Of a stretch of DNA of 64,000 nt, positions 9,102 to 17,625 are shown in pieces. The stretch covers positions 162,835 to 226,834 of the forward strand of contig JACJXJ010000002.1 in assembly GCA_020636695.1 (NCBI GenBank), read 5' to 3'. A model generated the notes under the pieces. The model did no database searches, was not told the DNA's origin, and saw only the letters and a list, made by a program, of their open reading frames with translations. The stretch is from Prevotellaceae bacterium (GTDB lineage Bacteria > Bacteroidota > Bacteroidia > Bacteroidales > Paludibacteraceae). Position numbers and translations under genes: made by a program. Each line of letters opens with the position of its first letter. The stretch's first letter is position 1.

Positions 9102-9887
9102 GTGAAAAAGGTACTTCTCATAACAGGCATTAGTCTATTATCTGTAACCACGATAGCACAAACACGCATCGAATCAGATACCACTCAAACCGATATGACA
9201 ACACGTATCGGTTTTGAAGTAAATCGTGATTTATACCGTGGATTATCATTGAGTTGGGAAGAAGAAGCGCGTTTTAAAAACCTATCAACCGAATTTGATC
9301 GTCTCTACTCTACTTTAAATTTGGGCTATCGCGTAAACGATTATTTCAAGGTTGGAGCTGGTTATACATTGGCTTTAATTTGGCACGACGGCAAAAAGAA
9401 AACCAATTACGAAAAATATTTAGATGTCAGACACCGTATTAACCTCGATTTTATAGGAAACTATCGCGTTGGTGCTTGGAAATTCACGTTACGTGAGCGT
9501 CCTGTTGTGACTATTCGTACTGATGTCCCAGACTTGCTCGAAAAAGCCAATCCACAATGGAGCTTACGCTCTAAATTAATGGCCGAATATAGTATTTTTG
9601 GTAAACCGCTGAAACCGTATGCTGCCTGTGAAATATCGAATACGCTCAATGCACCAGACTATGCTAATGGTAATTACATTAATCGTATTCGTACCAATTT
9701 AGGTCTTAAATGGCGACTCGACAGCCGTAGTAGCGTCGATTTTTACTACCGTTTTGATGTTGGTACTAATCGCGATATCAATATTGACTACAAAAAAGAT
9801 GATGTCACCATTAAAGCTGTATATGTAACTAACGAACGGGATTACACACACATCCTTGGCGTAGTTTATACGTTTGATTGGAAATAA
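9102..9887 (+). CDS. DUF2490-type outer-membrane beta-barrel protein
   Basis: Predicted outer-membrane barrel. The frame opens at TTG 9090, but GTG 9102 (MKKVLLITG) gives a normal signal peptide cleaved after TIAQ and avoids overlap with DUF4956. The mature part alternates short amphipathic strands (FEVNRDLYRGLSLSWEEEAR, FKVGAGYTLALIW, WKFTLRERPVV, SVDFYYRFDVG, HILGVVYTFDWK), as in DUF2490 proteins. It is the last gene of the polyphosphate operon and is followed by a strong terminator. Its position supports a system spanning from cytoplasm to outer membrane, but the cargo, if any, is unknown. Confidence 0.75.
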   Translation: MKKVLLITGISLLSVTTIAQTRIESDTTQTDMTTRIGFEVNRDLYRGLSLSWEEEARFKNLSTEFDRLYSTLNLGYRVNDYFKVGAGYTLALIWHDGKKKTNYEKYLDVRHRINLDFIGNYRVGAWKFTLRERPVVTIRTDVPDLLEKANPQWSLRSKLMAEYSIFGKPLKPYAACEISNTLNAPDYANGNYINRIRTNLGLKWRLDSRSSVDFYYRFDVGTNRDINIDYKKDDVTIKAVYVTNERDYTHILGVVYTFDWK

Positions 9888-9913
9888 ATAACCAACTTGC
9901 TTGAGATAACACT

Positions 9914-9942
9914 AAAAAGGCTTTCAAAACGAAAGCCTTTTT
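9914..9942. terminator. Bidirectional terminator between the DUF2490 gene and nadD
   Basis: AAAAAGGCTTTC (9914-9925) pairs with GAAAGCCTTTTT (9931-9942) around a 5-base loop. It serves convergent genes on both strands and touches the nadD stop codon. Confidence 0.85.
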
Positions 9943-10508
9943 TATTGGTATAAATGATGTGCGTTGATGAACTGTAAAACCTCAGCTGGCATCAAATGCG
10001 AACAATCCTGCCCTTTTTGTAGGCGTTGTCGTATGTCGGTGGACGATATATGAAACAACGGAGCGTTGATAAAACGCATTTGCGGAAATTTTTCGCTGAA
10101 AGTAGGAAAACCTTCACGCGGATAAACTGCGACGCTAAAACGGCTTAAAATAGCCTCATACGATCGCCATTTATCAAACGTGACTACATTGTCGGCACCA
10201 ATAAATAATACAAACTCGTGCTGAGGATAGTGTGTTGATAAGTAATCTAACGTATGAATGGTGTAACTTGGTTTTGGTAATCCAAATTCTACCTCTGAAA
10301 CGTGTATGTTAGGGCTGTTTTTTACAGCCAAACGCGCCATTTCGAGCCGTAGTTGGTCATCGAGTAAGTGCGCACTCTCTTTCAGTGGATTGTGTGGCGA
10401 AACAATCAACCAAACTTCTTCTAAATCAGTCGTTAAAAGATAGTTGGCTAATCCAATATGCCCATTGTGAATGGGGTTAAAAGAACCAAAATACAATCCT
10501 ATTCGCAT
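9942..10508 (-). CDS. nadD: Nicotinate-nucleotide adenylyltransferase
   Basis: Adenylates nicotinate mononucleotide in NAD synthesis. 188 aa, normal size. Seen: the nucleotidyltransferase signature FGSFNPIHNGH at 7-17, FIGADNVVTFDKWR in the middle and the C-terminal ISSTDIRQRL. The start MRIGLYFGSFNP is the standard one. A complete Bacteroidetes promoter lies so close upstream (10513-10543) that the transcript should begin at or next to the start codon, so the mRNA may be leaderless. It is separated from clpB by a terminator. Confidence 0.95.
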   Translation of the reverse strand: MRIGLYFGSFNPIHNGHIGLANYLLTTDLEEVWLIVSPHNPLKESAHLLDDQLRLEMARLAVKNSPNIHVSEVEFGLPKPSYTIHTLDYLSTHYPQHEFVLFIGADNVVTFDKWRSYEAILSRFSVAVYPREGFPTFSEKFPQMRFINAPLFHISSTDIRQRLQKGQDCSHLMPAEVLQFINAHHLYQ

Positions 10509-10512
10509 ATAG

Positions 10513-10543
10513 CAAATTTATTACTTTATTTGTAGCATGCAAA
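10513..10543 (-). promoter_or_regulatory. Full -33/-7 promoter of nadD, almost touching the start codon
   Basis: Minus strand: TTTG (10543-10540), a 19-base spacer, then TAAATTTG (10520-10513), an ideal match to the phylum consensus. Only four bases separate the box from the ATG at 10508. Confidence 0.7.
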
Positions 10544-10554
10544 TGTAACAAAAA

Positions 10555-10581
10555 AGAGCGAACACTACATGTATTCGCTCT
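10555..10581 (-). terminator. Terminator of clpB
   Basis: AGAGCGAA (10555-10562) pairs with TTCGCTCT (10574-10581). On the minus strand the stem is followed by a run of T. Confidence 0.8.
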
Positions 10582-10603
10582 AAAATATGTGTAACGATAG
10601 GTT

Positions 10604-13192
10604 TTAATTACTAAAAACTAATGTATCGTTTTTAAAATCAACCACGATTGGGCGTTTATTATTCACCGTTCCCGCAATCAATTGTTTGCTTAAATCGTTC
10701 AGCAAATATTTTTGAATCACACGTTTTACGGGACGTGCACCAAACTGTGGATCATACCCTTCTTCAGCTATAAATTGTAAAGCTTTTGGTGTTATTTGCA
10801 ATTGAATGCCACTCGTTGCCAATTGTTTTTTCAAACCGTCAAGTTGTAAGTTCACTATGCTTTCAATCTCCTTCTCGGTTAATGGCGTAAACATAATGAG
10901 TTCATCAATACGGTTCAAAAATTCTGGTCGTATGGTCTGTTTCAAGAGTTCAAACACTTGATTACGTGTCTTTTCAATCGTTTCCTCACGATTTTCGGGC
11001 GTTAATTGTTCAAAATTCTCGCGTATCAATTGCGAACCCAAGTTCGATGTCATGATAATAATTGTGTTCTTGAAATTGACGGTACGACCTTTGTTATCAG
11101 TTAATCGGCCATCGTCCAATACTTGTAATAACACGTTGAAAACATCGGGATGTGCTTTTTCAATTTCATCAAACAACACAACGCTATATGGTTTGCGTCG
11201 AATAGCTTCGGTCAATTGTCCGCCTTCGTCGTATCCTACGTATCCAGGAGGCGCTCCTATCAATCGTGTAGCACTGAATTTTTCCTGATATTCGCTCATA
11301 TCAATACGCGTCATCATATTTTCATCATCGAATAAATAATCGGCCAACGCTTTGGCTAATTCGGTTTTACCAACGCCCGTAGTTCCTAGGAAAATAAACG
11401 AACCGATAGGACGTTTTGGGTCTTGTAATCCAGCACGACTTCGTCTGATGGCATCGCTTACTGCTACTATGGCATCTTCTTGACCAACAACACGTTTGTG
11501 CAACTCATCTTCGAGGTGTAATAGTTTTTCGCGTTCGCTTTGAATCATTTTGGTAACCGGAATGCCAGTCCAACGACTCACAACTTCTGCAATATCCTCA
11601 GCATCAACTTCTTCTTTGATAAGTGCACTGCCATGTTGCATGGCTTTTAGTTGTTCTTTGCTTTGAGCAATCGCCTCTTCGGCAGCCTTAATTTTTGCAT
11701 AACGGATTTCGGCCACTTTACCATAATCGCCTTCGCGTTCAGCCTTTTCAGCTTCATATTTCAGTTGTTCAATATCAATTTTGGATTGTTGAATTTTATC
11801 AATCAACGCCTTTTCGCTACTCCATTTCGCGCGCATTTTTTGACTTTCTTCTTTCAAATTGGCTATTTCTTTACCTAATTGTTCTAATTTTAATGTATCG
11901 TTTTCGCGCTTAATAGCCTCACGTTCAATTTCTAATTGTTTGATGGTACGTTCAATCGTATCCAACTCTTCGGGCACGCTATCTACCTCCAAACGTAATT
12001 TAGCAGCAGCTTCGTCCATCAAGTCGATGGCTTTATCAGGCAAAAATCGGTCGGTAATATAACGATTTGATAACTCTACGGCTGCAATGATGGCATCGTC
12101 TTTAATACGCACTTTGTGATGGTTTTCGTAACGTTCTTTTAAACCACGTAAAATAGAGATGGTGCTCGCTTCGTCTGGTTCATTCACCATTACAATTTGG
12201 AAACGACGTTCGAGTGCTTTATCTTTTTCAAAATATTTCTGATATTCGTCCAATGTGGTGGCACCAATAGAGCGCAATTCGCCACGAGCTAATGCTGGTT
12301 TTAAAATATTGGCAGCATCCATGGCGCCTTCGCCTTTACCAGCTCCCACTAACGTATGTATTTCATCAATAAATAGAATAATTTCGCCTTCGGCTTTAAT
12401 TACTTCATTCACAACGGCTTTCAAACGTTCCTCAAATTCGCCTTTGTATTTAGCCCCAGCGACTAACGCACCCATATCCAAACTAAAAATCTGTTTGGTT
12501 TTCAAATTTTCAGGCACGTCACCACGTACAATACGATGTGCCAAACCTTCGGCAATGGCAGTTTTACCTGTACCAGGTTCACCAATTAAAATAGGATTAT
12601 TCTTGGTACGACGACTCAAAATTTGTAACACACGGCGAATTTCTTCGTCACGACCAATTACAGGGTCTAGTTTGCCGCTTCGTGCGCGTTCATTCAGGTT
12701 GATTGCATATTTTTCGAGTGATTGATAGGTCGATTCTGCTCCTTGATCTTTCACTTTGTTACCTTTACGTAGTTCTGCAATGGCTGAACGCAGCGCATTG
12801 GTTGTAATACCAGCATCTTGCAACATTTTTTGTACCGCATTCTTTTTATCGCACAAGGCCAATAACAGGTACTCGAGCGATACGAATTCGTCGCCATCCT
12901 TTTGTGCTAATTCTTCAGCTCGTAACAGAACATCGTTACTTTCGCGGCTCAAATAGGGTTCTCCTCCACTCACTTTTGGAAGTCCAGCCACCATGTTGTC
13001 GGTAATAGCCGTAACCGATGCGGTGTTTACAGCCAATTTACCAAATAAAAACTGTAACACATTTTCGCCTTTTTCGATTACGGCTTTTAAAATGTGTGGG
13101 GTTTCTATGGCTTGTTGACCATTTTGAGAAGCCAATTCAACTGCACGTTGAACAGTTTCCTGTGCTTTGATTGTAAATTTGTTGAAATTCAT
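10604..13192 (-). CDS. clpB: ATP-dependent chaperone ClpB
   Basis: Hsp100 disaggregase that threads aggregated proteins with help from DnaK. 862 aa, full length. Seen in order: N-terminal Clp repeats, first AAA+ domain with Walker A GEPGTGKT near residue 200 and FIDEIHTLVGAG, the coiled-coil middle domain (about 405-530, rich in E, K, Q and A) that separates ClpB from ClpA/C, second AAA+ domain with GTTGVGKT near 600 and LFDEIEKAHPDVF, then a C-terminal small domain. The 200 bases upstream (13193-13392) contain no recognisable CIRCE element and no clear TAnnTTTG box. It is followed by its own terminator. Confidence 0.97.
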   Translation of the reverse strand: MNFNKFTIKAQETVQRAVELASQNGQQAIETPHILKAVIEKGENVLQFLFGKLAVNTASVTAITDNMVAGLPKVSGGEPYLSRESNDVLLRAEELAQKDGDEFVSLEYLLLALCDKKNAVQKMLQDAGITTNALRSAIAELRKGNKVKDQGAESTYQSLEKYAINLNERARSGKLDPVIGRDEEIRRVLQILSRRTKNNPILIGEPGTGKTAIAEGLAHRIVRGDVPENLKTKQIFSLDMGALVAGAKYKGEFEERLKAVVNEVIKAEGEIILFIDEIHTLVGAGKGEGAMDAANILKPALARGELRSIGATTLDEYQKYFEKDKALERRFQIVMVNEPDEASTISILRGLKERYENHHKVRIKDDAIIAAVELSNRYITDRFLPDKAIDLMDEAAAKLRLEVDSVPEELDTIERTIKQLEIEREAIKRENDTLKLEQLGKEIANLKEESQKMRAKWSSEKALIDKIQQSKIDIEQLKYEAEKAEREGDYGKVAEIRYAKIKAAEEAIAQSKEQLKAMQHGSALIKEEVDAEDIAEVVSRWTGIPVTKMIQSEREKLLHLEDELHKRVVGQEDAIVAVSDAIRRSRAGLQDPKRPIGSFIFLGTTGVGKTELAKALADYLFDDENMMTRIDMSEYQEKFSATRLIGAPPGYVGYDEGGQLTEAIRRKPYSVVLFDEIEKAHPDVFNVLLQVLDDGRLTDNKGRTVNFKNTIIIMTSNLGSQLIRENFEQLTPENREETIEKTRNQVFELLKQTIRPEFLNRIDELIMFTPLTEKEIESIVNLQLDGLKKQLATSGIQLQITPKALQFIAEEGYDPQFGARPVKRVIQKYLLNDLSKQLIAGTVNNKRPIVVDFKNDTLVFSN

Positions 13193-13344
13193 AATTTATC
13201 TAGTTTTTAAAGTTTTCCAAGTTTTGTTTTGGGAAACGACAAAATAAGTGCCAATGATTATTTATGTAAAATTGACAGCTAAAACGTTAATAATAAGACA
13301 AAATGACATATTATTTTAATTCTTTTATGACTTTTAGGTACAAA

Positions 13345-13373
13345 AAAAGACGCAACCTATAGTCGCGTCTTTT
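13345..13373 (-). terminator. Terminator of the yicC-gmk operon
   Basis: AAAAGACGC (13345-13353) pairs with GCGTCTTTT (13365-13373); on the minus strand it ends in a T run. It lies just after the gmk stop. Confidence 0.8.
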
Positions 13374-13392
13374 AAAGTATTGGGGTATTGTT

Positions 13393-13962
13393 TTATTTAT
13401 TCAGAAAGTCAGATACTGCTTTTTCAGTTTCTTGTTGGGCTTTTTCCAAATTGTCATTCACGATAATAAGATCAAATTCAGGCGCAAATTGCATTTCCCA
13501 TTCCGCTTTACTCACGCGTTTAGCAATCATTTCTTCCGAATCAGTCGCACGATTCACCAATCGGCGGTGTAGTTCCTCCACAGATGGTGGCTGCACAAAA
13601 ACCGCTAAAGCCTGCTCTCCATAAAGCTTTTTAATAGATAAACCACCCTTTACATCCACATCAAACAACATGTGTTTGCCTGAATTGAGCACACGCTCCA
13701 CTTCCGATTTCAACGTACCGTAAAAACAGCCATTATACACCTCTTCGTATTCAATAAAAGCGCCTTCGGCTATTTTTTGTTTGAACTCTTCTGTTGTCAT
13801 GAAAAAATATTCCACACCATGTTTTTCGGTACCACGTGGAGCACGACTAGTGGCCGATATAGAAAAGCCAAAATCGATGCCACTATGGTCAATAAGATGT
13901 TTTACAATCGTGCTTTTACCAGCTCCCGATGGTGCTGAAAATATGATGAGTTTACCTTTCAT
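13393..13962 (-). CDS. gmk: Guanylate kinase
   Basis: Phosphorylates GMP to GDP. 189 aa, normal for the family. Seen: P-loop FSAPSGAGKST (8-18), the GMP-binding region ATSRAPRGTEKHGVEYFFMT, and the lid region with RLVNRATDSEEMIAKR. It lies 6 bases downstream of yicC, a gene order common in many bacteria, and is followed by a terminator. Confidence 0.96.
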   Translation of the reverse strand: MKGKLIIFSAPSGAGKSTIVKHLIDHSGIDFGFSISATSRAPRGTEKHGVEYFFMTTEEFKQKIAEGAFIEYEEVYNGCFYGTLKSEVERVLNSGKHMLFDVDVKGGLSIKKLYGEQALAVFVQPPSVEELHRRLVNRATDSEEMIAKRVSKAEWEMQFAPEFDLIIVNDNLEKAQQETEKAVSDFLNK

Positions 13963-13968
13963 AGCTCA

Positions 13969-14844
13969 TTATAAAACGTTAAGTACTTGCTCCTTAATTT
14001 GCTCTAGTTCATCTTTCATTTGAACGACAATAATTTGCATTTCACTATGATTTGATTTAGAACCAAGCGTATTGATTTCGCGTCCCATTTCTTGAGCAAT
14101 AAAGCCCAGTTTTTTGCCAGGTGCACTTTCTTTACGCATGGTTTCCAAGAAATAGTTGAGGTGATTACCCAAACGCAATTTTTCTTCGTTTACATCGAGT
14201 TTTTCGATATAAAAAATCAACTCTTGTTCTAGTCTATTACGGTCAATATTCACCTTCTCGTCAATTGCTTTTAGGTTTTCTTCTAAGCGCGTTTTAATTT
14301 TGGCAAGGCGTTCTCCTTCGTATTGATCCACTTCTTTAAGCAAAGCGCCTATGCGCTCGATTTTGCTTGTGAACATGGCTTCAAGCGATTTTCCTTCTTG
14401 TGCACGAAATTTAATAAGCTGATTAACAGCTTGATTAATAGTTTCAACAATGGTATTCCACTCATTTTCATCCACCGAAGTGCTTTCCGATTTTAACACA
14501 TCAGGCAAACGCAACAAGAGTTCCATCCAATTTTCTGGAACAGGAATATTCAATTTGGCAGCAGTTTCTGTAATTTGTTGGTAATAGTTTTCTACTACCG
14601 TTTGGTTGATATGATTTACCACTTGGGAGCCAGCATCTTCGATATACAAAGCAAAATCAACTTTACCACGTTCTAGTTTTTGAGTAATGAGGTTACGTAT
14701 TTCAATATCTTTTTCGCGATACAAGGAGGCAATGCGCGTTGACGCATCCATTTGTTTGCTGTTAAGAGACTTAATTTCTACGGTAATTTTTTTGTTGCCA
14801 TATTCGCAAGAGGCTTTCCCATAACCCGTCATCGATAAAATCAT
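13969..14844 (-). CDS. yicC: YicC/YloC family endoribonuclease
   Basis: Member of the YicC family, reported as an endoribonuclease involved in RNA decay. 291 aa, full length. Seen: the defining N-terminus MILSMTGYGKASCE, SLNSKQMD, and the C-terminal domain with GKKLGFIAQEMGREINTLGSKSN, which is highly conserved. A long charged helical region lies in the middle. It is the first gene of a two-gene operon with gmk. A TAATTTTG box lies 31 bases upstream. Confidence 0.93.
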   Translation of the reverse strand: MILSMTGYGKASCEYGNKKITVEIKSLNSKQMDASTRIASLYREKDIEIRNLITQKLERGKVDFALYIEDAGSQVVNHINQTVVENYYQQITETAAKLNIPVPENWMELLLRLPDVLKSESTSVDENEWNTIVETINQAVNQLIKFRAQEGKSLEAMFTSKIERIGALLKEVDQYEGERLAKIKTRLEENLKAIDEKVNIDRNRLEQELIFYIEKLDVNEEKLRLGNHLNYFLETMRKESAPGKKLGFIAQEMGREINTLGSKSNHSEMQIIVVQMKDELEQIKEQVLNVL

Positions 14845-14875
14845 ATGCTAATAGTTTAAATAGGTTTGTGAAATG

Positions 14876-14883
14876 CAAAATTA
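14876..14883 (-). promoter_or_regulatory. -7 promoter box for yicC-gmk
   Basis: TAATTTTG on the minus strand, matching TAnnTTTG, in the divergent gap between yicC and tsaB. Confidence 0.5.
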
Positions 14884-14976
14884 CAATTTCTTTTCTGAAT
14901 AATGGCTCTTCTGGCTTTTTTTTAGCAAATGCTTATAAAATGAGCGTCACCATTCCCAAATATAAATTTAAATACG

Positions 14977-14984
14977 TATCTTTG
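14977..14984 (+). promoter_or_regulatory. -7 promoter box for tsaB
   Basis: TATCTTTG, a consensus match, 23 bases before the tsaB ATG. It is the second half of the divergent promoter region. Confidence 0.6.
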
Positions 14985-15007
14985 CAAGTAACAAGTTTAT
15001 TATCATA

Positions 15008-15703
15008 ATGGCTACTATTTTACATATCGAAACAGCTACTGACGTGTGTTCTACCACGCTTTCAGAGAATGGAGTGTGTTTATTTTCTAAAATCTGTACC
15101 GAAGGTCCTTCGCATGCCACCAATCTTCCTGTATTTATAGAAGAAACGCTGGCTTTTGCACGTGAACACTCTAAATTACCTGATGCCATTGCCGTAAGTG
15201 CTGGTCCTGGTTCATACACTGGTTTACGCATAGGCATATCTACTGCTAAAGGATTATGTTACGGATTAGATGCCAAGCTCATTGCCATCGACACGTTACA
15301 ATTGATAGCACAAAACGCATTATCACACGTAAAAGAGTCTGACGCTCTTATTTGCCCTTTGATTGACGCTAGACGGATGGAAGTCTACACCACCATATTC
15401 GACACCAACTTGGCTGTGGTAAAACCGATTGAGGCCAAAATTATTGACGAAACCGCGTTTTTAGATTTACTGGATAAGCACATTATCTATTTTTGTGGTA
15501 ATGGTGCTGAAAAATGCAAAACCATGATTACCCATGCTAATGCCCGTTTTTTATCGGATATTCATCCGTTGTCTAATCACATGATTCACTTAGCCGAACA
15601 GGCTTACGAAGCTCATAAATTTGAAGATGTAGCCTATTTTGAGCCATTCTATTTAAAAGAATTTCAAGCTACCGTTGCAAAAAAATCAATTATCAATTCC
15701 TGA
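15008..15703 (+). CDS. tsaB: tRNA threonylcarbamoyladenosine biosynthesis protein TsaB
   Basis: Partner of TsaD in making t6A at position 37 of ANN-decoding tRNAs. It has an ASKHA fold but no catalysis of its own. 231 aa. Seen: ILHIETATDVCSTTLSENG at the N-terminus and the family-defining AVSAGPGSYTGLRIGISTAKGLC near residues 60-80. The DUF4290 gene follows after 2 bases, so they are probably cotranscribed. Confidence 0.95.
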   Translation: MATILHIETATDVCSTTLSENGVCLFSKICTEGPSHATNLPVFIEETLAFAREHSKLPDAIAVSAGPGSYTGLRIGISTAKGLCYGLDAKLIAIDTLQLIAQNALSHVKESDALICPLIDARRMEVYTTIFDTNLAVVKPIEAKIIDETAFLDLLDKHIIYFCGNGAEKCKTMITHANARFLSDIHPLSNHMIHLAEQAYEAHKFEDVAYFEPFYLKEFQATVAKKSIINS

Positions 15704-15705
15704 TT

Positions 15706-16338
15706 ATGAATTATTCTCAAAGAACCGATTTAATTTTACCTGAATATGGACGAAATATCCAACAAATGGTAAAACACGCTGTTGCGATAGAAGACCGTGC
15801 AGAACGTACACGCTGCGCTAAAACCATTATTGATATTATGGGAAATATGTTTCCTTATTTGCGCGACGTGGAAGGTTTTAAATATAAATTATGGGATCAT
15901 CTCGCCATCATGTCGGAGTTTAAACTTGACATTGATTATCCGTTTGAAGTGGTAAAACCTACCACATTACAACAAAAACCTGAGAAAATTCCGTACAACA
16001 CGCAACGCATTCGCTATATGCATTACGGTCGTTTATTGCAAACACTCATCGAAAAAACGGTAGCCTATCCAGAAGGTGAACGTCGCCAAGAATTGATTGA
16101 CTTGATGGCCAACCACATGAAAAAGAGTTACCTCACATGGAACAAAGAAGTGGTTGACGATCGCAAAATATTCGACGATTTACGCGAATTATCGCATGGC
16201 GAACTTGATATGAATCCAGAATCGATGACACTAACGGCTTCGCGTGACATTATGAACCGAAATCGCCCAGCCAACAAAAACAATAATAATAAAGCGAGAA
16301 ATAAGAATAATAACAACAATAACCGGAATAAGAAATAG
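15706..16338 (+). CDS. DUF4290 family protein
   Basis: Uncharacterised Bacteroidetes protein of 210 aa. The body (residues 1-175) matches the DUF4290 pattern: YNSQR-like start (NYSQRTDLILPEYGRNIQQMV), GNMFPYLRDVEGFKYKLWDHL, YMHYGRLLQTLI and LANHMKKSYLTWNK. The tail from about 183 is low complexity, made almost only of Asn, Lys and Arg, and is probably disordered and positively charged. There is no signal peptide, so it should be cytoplasmic. It sits two bases after tsaB and ends one base before a convergent gene. Role unknown. Confidence 0.85.
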   Translation: MNYSQRTDLILPEYGRNIQQMVKHAVAIEDRAERTRCAKTIIDIMGNMFPYLRDVEGFKYKLWDHLAIMSEFKLDIDYPFEVVKPTTLQQKPEKIPYNTQRIRYMHYGRLLQTLIEKTVAYPEGERRQELIDLMANHMKKSYLTWNKEVVDDRKIFDDLRELSHGELDMNPESMTLTASRDIMNRNRPANKNNNNKARNKNNNNNNRNKK

Positions 16339-16339
16339 G

Positions 16340-16801
16340 TTATCGTGTAATTAGAAGATTAGGATACGATAAGATATCAGGATTAAAAAGATAACGTTTG
16401 TTGGCGATATCTACTTTGCAGAATATATGTGTCAATCCATTGCTAACGAGCAAATAAGGAACTTGTAAATTCAGATTATAAACGGCTATTTGGTCGAACA
16501 CGGCTTGTGTCAGCTCCACATGAGGCGCTTTATACTCCACTATCATCAACGGCTTGTAATGCTCGTCGTACACCACCGTATCGCAACGTTTAGCGAGTCC
16601 ATTGTATGTAATGGTCGTTTCATTACTCAAGCGAGTTTGCGGAACTTCTAATGCTTCAATAAGGTGCGCTATCATGTTTTGACGAACCCACTCTTCAGGC
16701 GTCAAAGTTACATAACGACGTCTGATTCGATCAAAAATCTGTTGTTTAGCGCCAACCGATTTAATCTTGAAGCTATAAGTGGGTAAATTTAATACAACCA
16801 T
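16340..16801 (-). CDS. Stand-alone HsdR N-terminal-like (PD-(D/E)XK) protein
   Basis: A 153-aa protein resembling only the N-terminal nuclease domain of type I restriction subunit HsdR. Seen: TPEEWVRQNMIAHLIEAL at about 36-53, then RCDTVVYDEHYKPLMIVEYKAP, which gives the D...E-x-K spacing of a PD-(D/E)XK core, and a conserved end with YLLVSNGLTHIFCKVD. No HsdM, HsdS or helicase domain is nearby, so it is not a restriction system here. Such short proteins are common in Bacteroidetes genomes, and their role is not established. It has its own promoter box (16821-16828). Confidence 0.8.
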   Translation of the reverse strand: MVVLNLPTYSFKIKSVGAKQQIFDRIRRRYVTLTPEEWVRQNMIAHLIEALEVPQTRLSNETTITYNGLAKRCDTVVYDEHYKPLMIVEYKAPHVELTQAVFDQIAVYNLNLQVPYLLVSNGLTHIFCKVDIANKRYLFNPDILSYPNLLITR

Positions 16802-16820
16802 TTTCTAGGATTTGCGAATA

Positions 16821-16828
16821 CAAAGATA
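16821..16828 (-). promoter_or_regulatory. -7 promoter box for the HsdR-N-like gene
   Basis: TATCTTTG on the minus strand, 19 bases before the ATG. No equally good box is visible for the divergent amn gene. Confidence 0.55.
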
Positions 16829-16851
16829 ATAAAAATGAAAGATAAAACGCT

Positions 16852-17625
16852 ATGAAGACAAAAGAGGAAATCGTAAAAAATTGGTTAGTGCGCTACACGC
16901 AACGACCACTCGAACAATTTGACGAATACATTTTATTGTGTAATTTTAATAATTATGTCGAGAAATTCGCAGAAACATTTGGCGTACCTGTTTTTGGCAG
17001 CAAAAGTAATATGCCTAACGCATCGGCCAATGGCATCACCATTATCAACTTTGGCATAGGTAGCCCTAACGCGGCGCTAATTATGGATTTGTTGTCGGCT
17101 ATTCGTCCTAAAGCCGTCCTATTTTTAGGGAAATGCGGTGGTTTAAAAGATAAAAACCAAATTGGTGATTATATTTTACCAAGTGCGGCTATTCGTGGCG
17201 ATGGTACTTCCAACGACTATTTCCCACCTGAAATTCCAGCGTTACCAGCGTTTAACTTACAGCGTTCAGTATCGTCAAATATTCGCGATTTTGGACACGA
17301 CTACTGGACTGGAACGGTTTACACTACCAACCGTCGCGTATGGGAGCACGACGAAAAATTCAAAGAAACGTTGAAAATAACACGTGCACAAGCGGTTGAT
17401 ATGGAAACGGCTACCCTTTTTAGCGTTGGTTTTTTCAACTCCATTCCTACAGGTGCGCTGTTATTAGTATCGGATATGCCAATGCACGAAGCCGGTATAA
17501 AAACCGAAGAAAGCGACAAACAAGTAACGAAACAATTTGCCGAAGAACATCTCAATATTGGTATCAAATCATTGGAATCACTCAAAAGCAATAGTAAAAC
17601 TATCAAACACTTGCGTTACGAATAA
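16852..17625 (+). CDS. amn: AMP nucleosidase
   Basis: Splits AMP into adenine and ribose 5-phosphate in purine salvage. At 257 aa it is the short form typical of Bacteroidetes, without the N-terminal regulatory domain of the E. coli enzyme. Seen: phosphorylase-like core with NFGIGSPNAALIMDLL, LFLGKCGGLKDKNQIGDY, AIRGDGTSNDY, and DMETATLFSVGF with the catalytic region LLVSDMP. The stop codon overlaps the holA start by one base (TAATG), so the two are translationally coupled. Confidence 0.92.
   Translation: MKTKEEIVKNWLVRYTQRPLEQFDEYILLCNFNNYVEKFAETFGVPVFGSKSNMPNASANGITIINFGIGSPNAALIMDLLSAIRPKAVLFLGKCGGLKDKNQIGDYILPSAAIRGDGTSNDYFPPEIPALPAFNLQRSVSSNIRDFGHDYWTGTVYTTNRRVWEHDEKFKETLKITRAQAVDMETATLFSVGFFNSIPTGALLLVSDMPMHEAGIKTEESDKQVTKQFAEEHLNIGIKSLESLKSNSKTIKHLRYE

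Noticed and set aside
12255..12725. 156-codon open frame on the plus strand inside clpB
   Set aside because: It lies wholly antisense to a conserved gene, has no promoter box and gives a low-complexity Ser/Pro/Arg-rich product; a shadow of clpB codon use.
16264..16335. AAT/AAC-rich repeat at the end of the DUF4290 gene as a phase-variable microsatellite
   Set aside because: Units are irregular and in multiples of three, so changes would only alter tail length; it is a disordered Asn/Lys tail.
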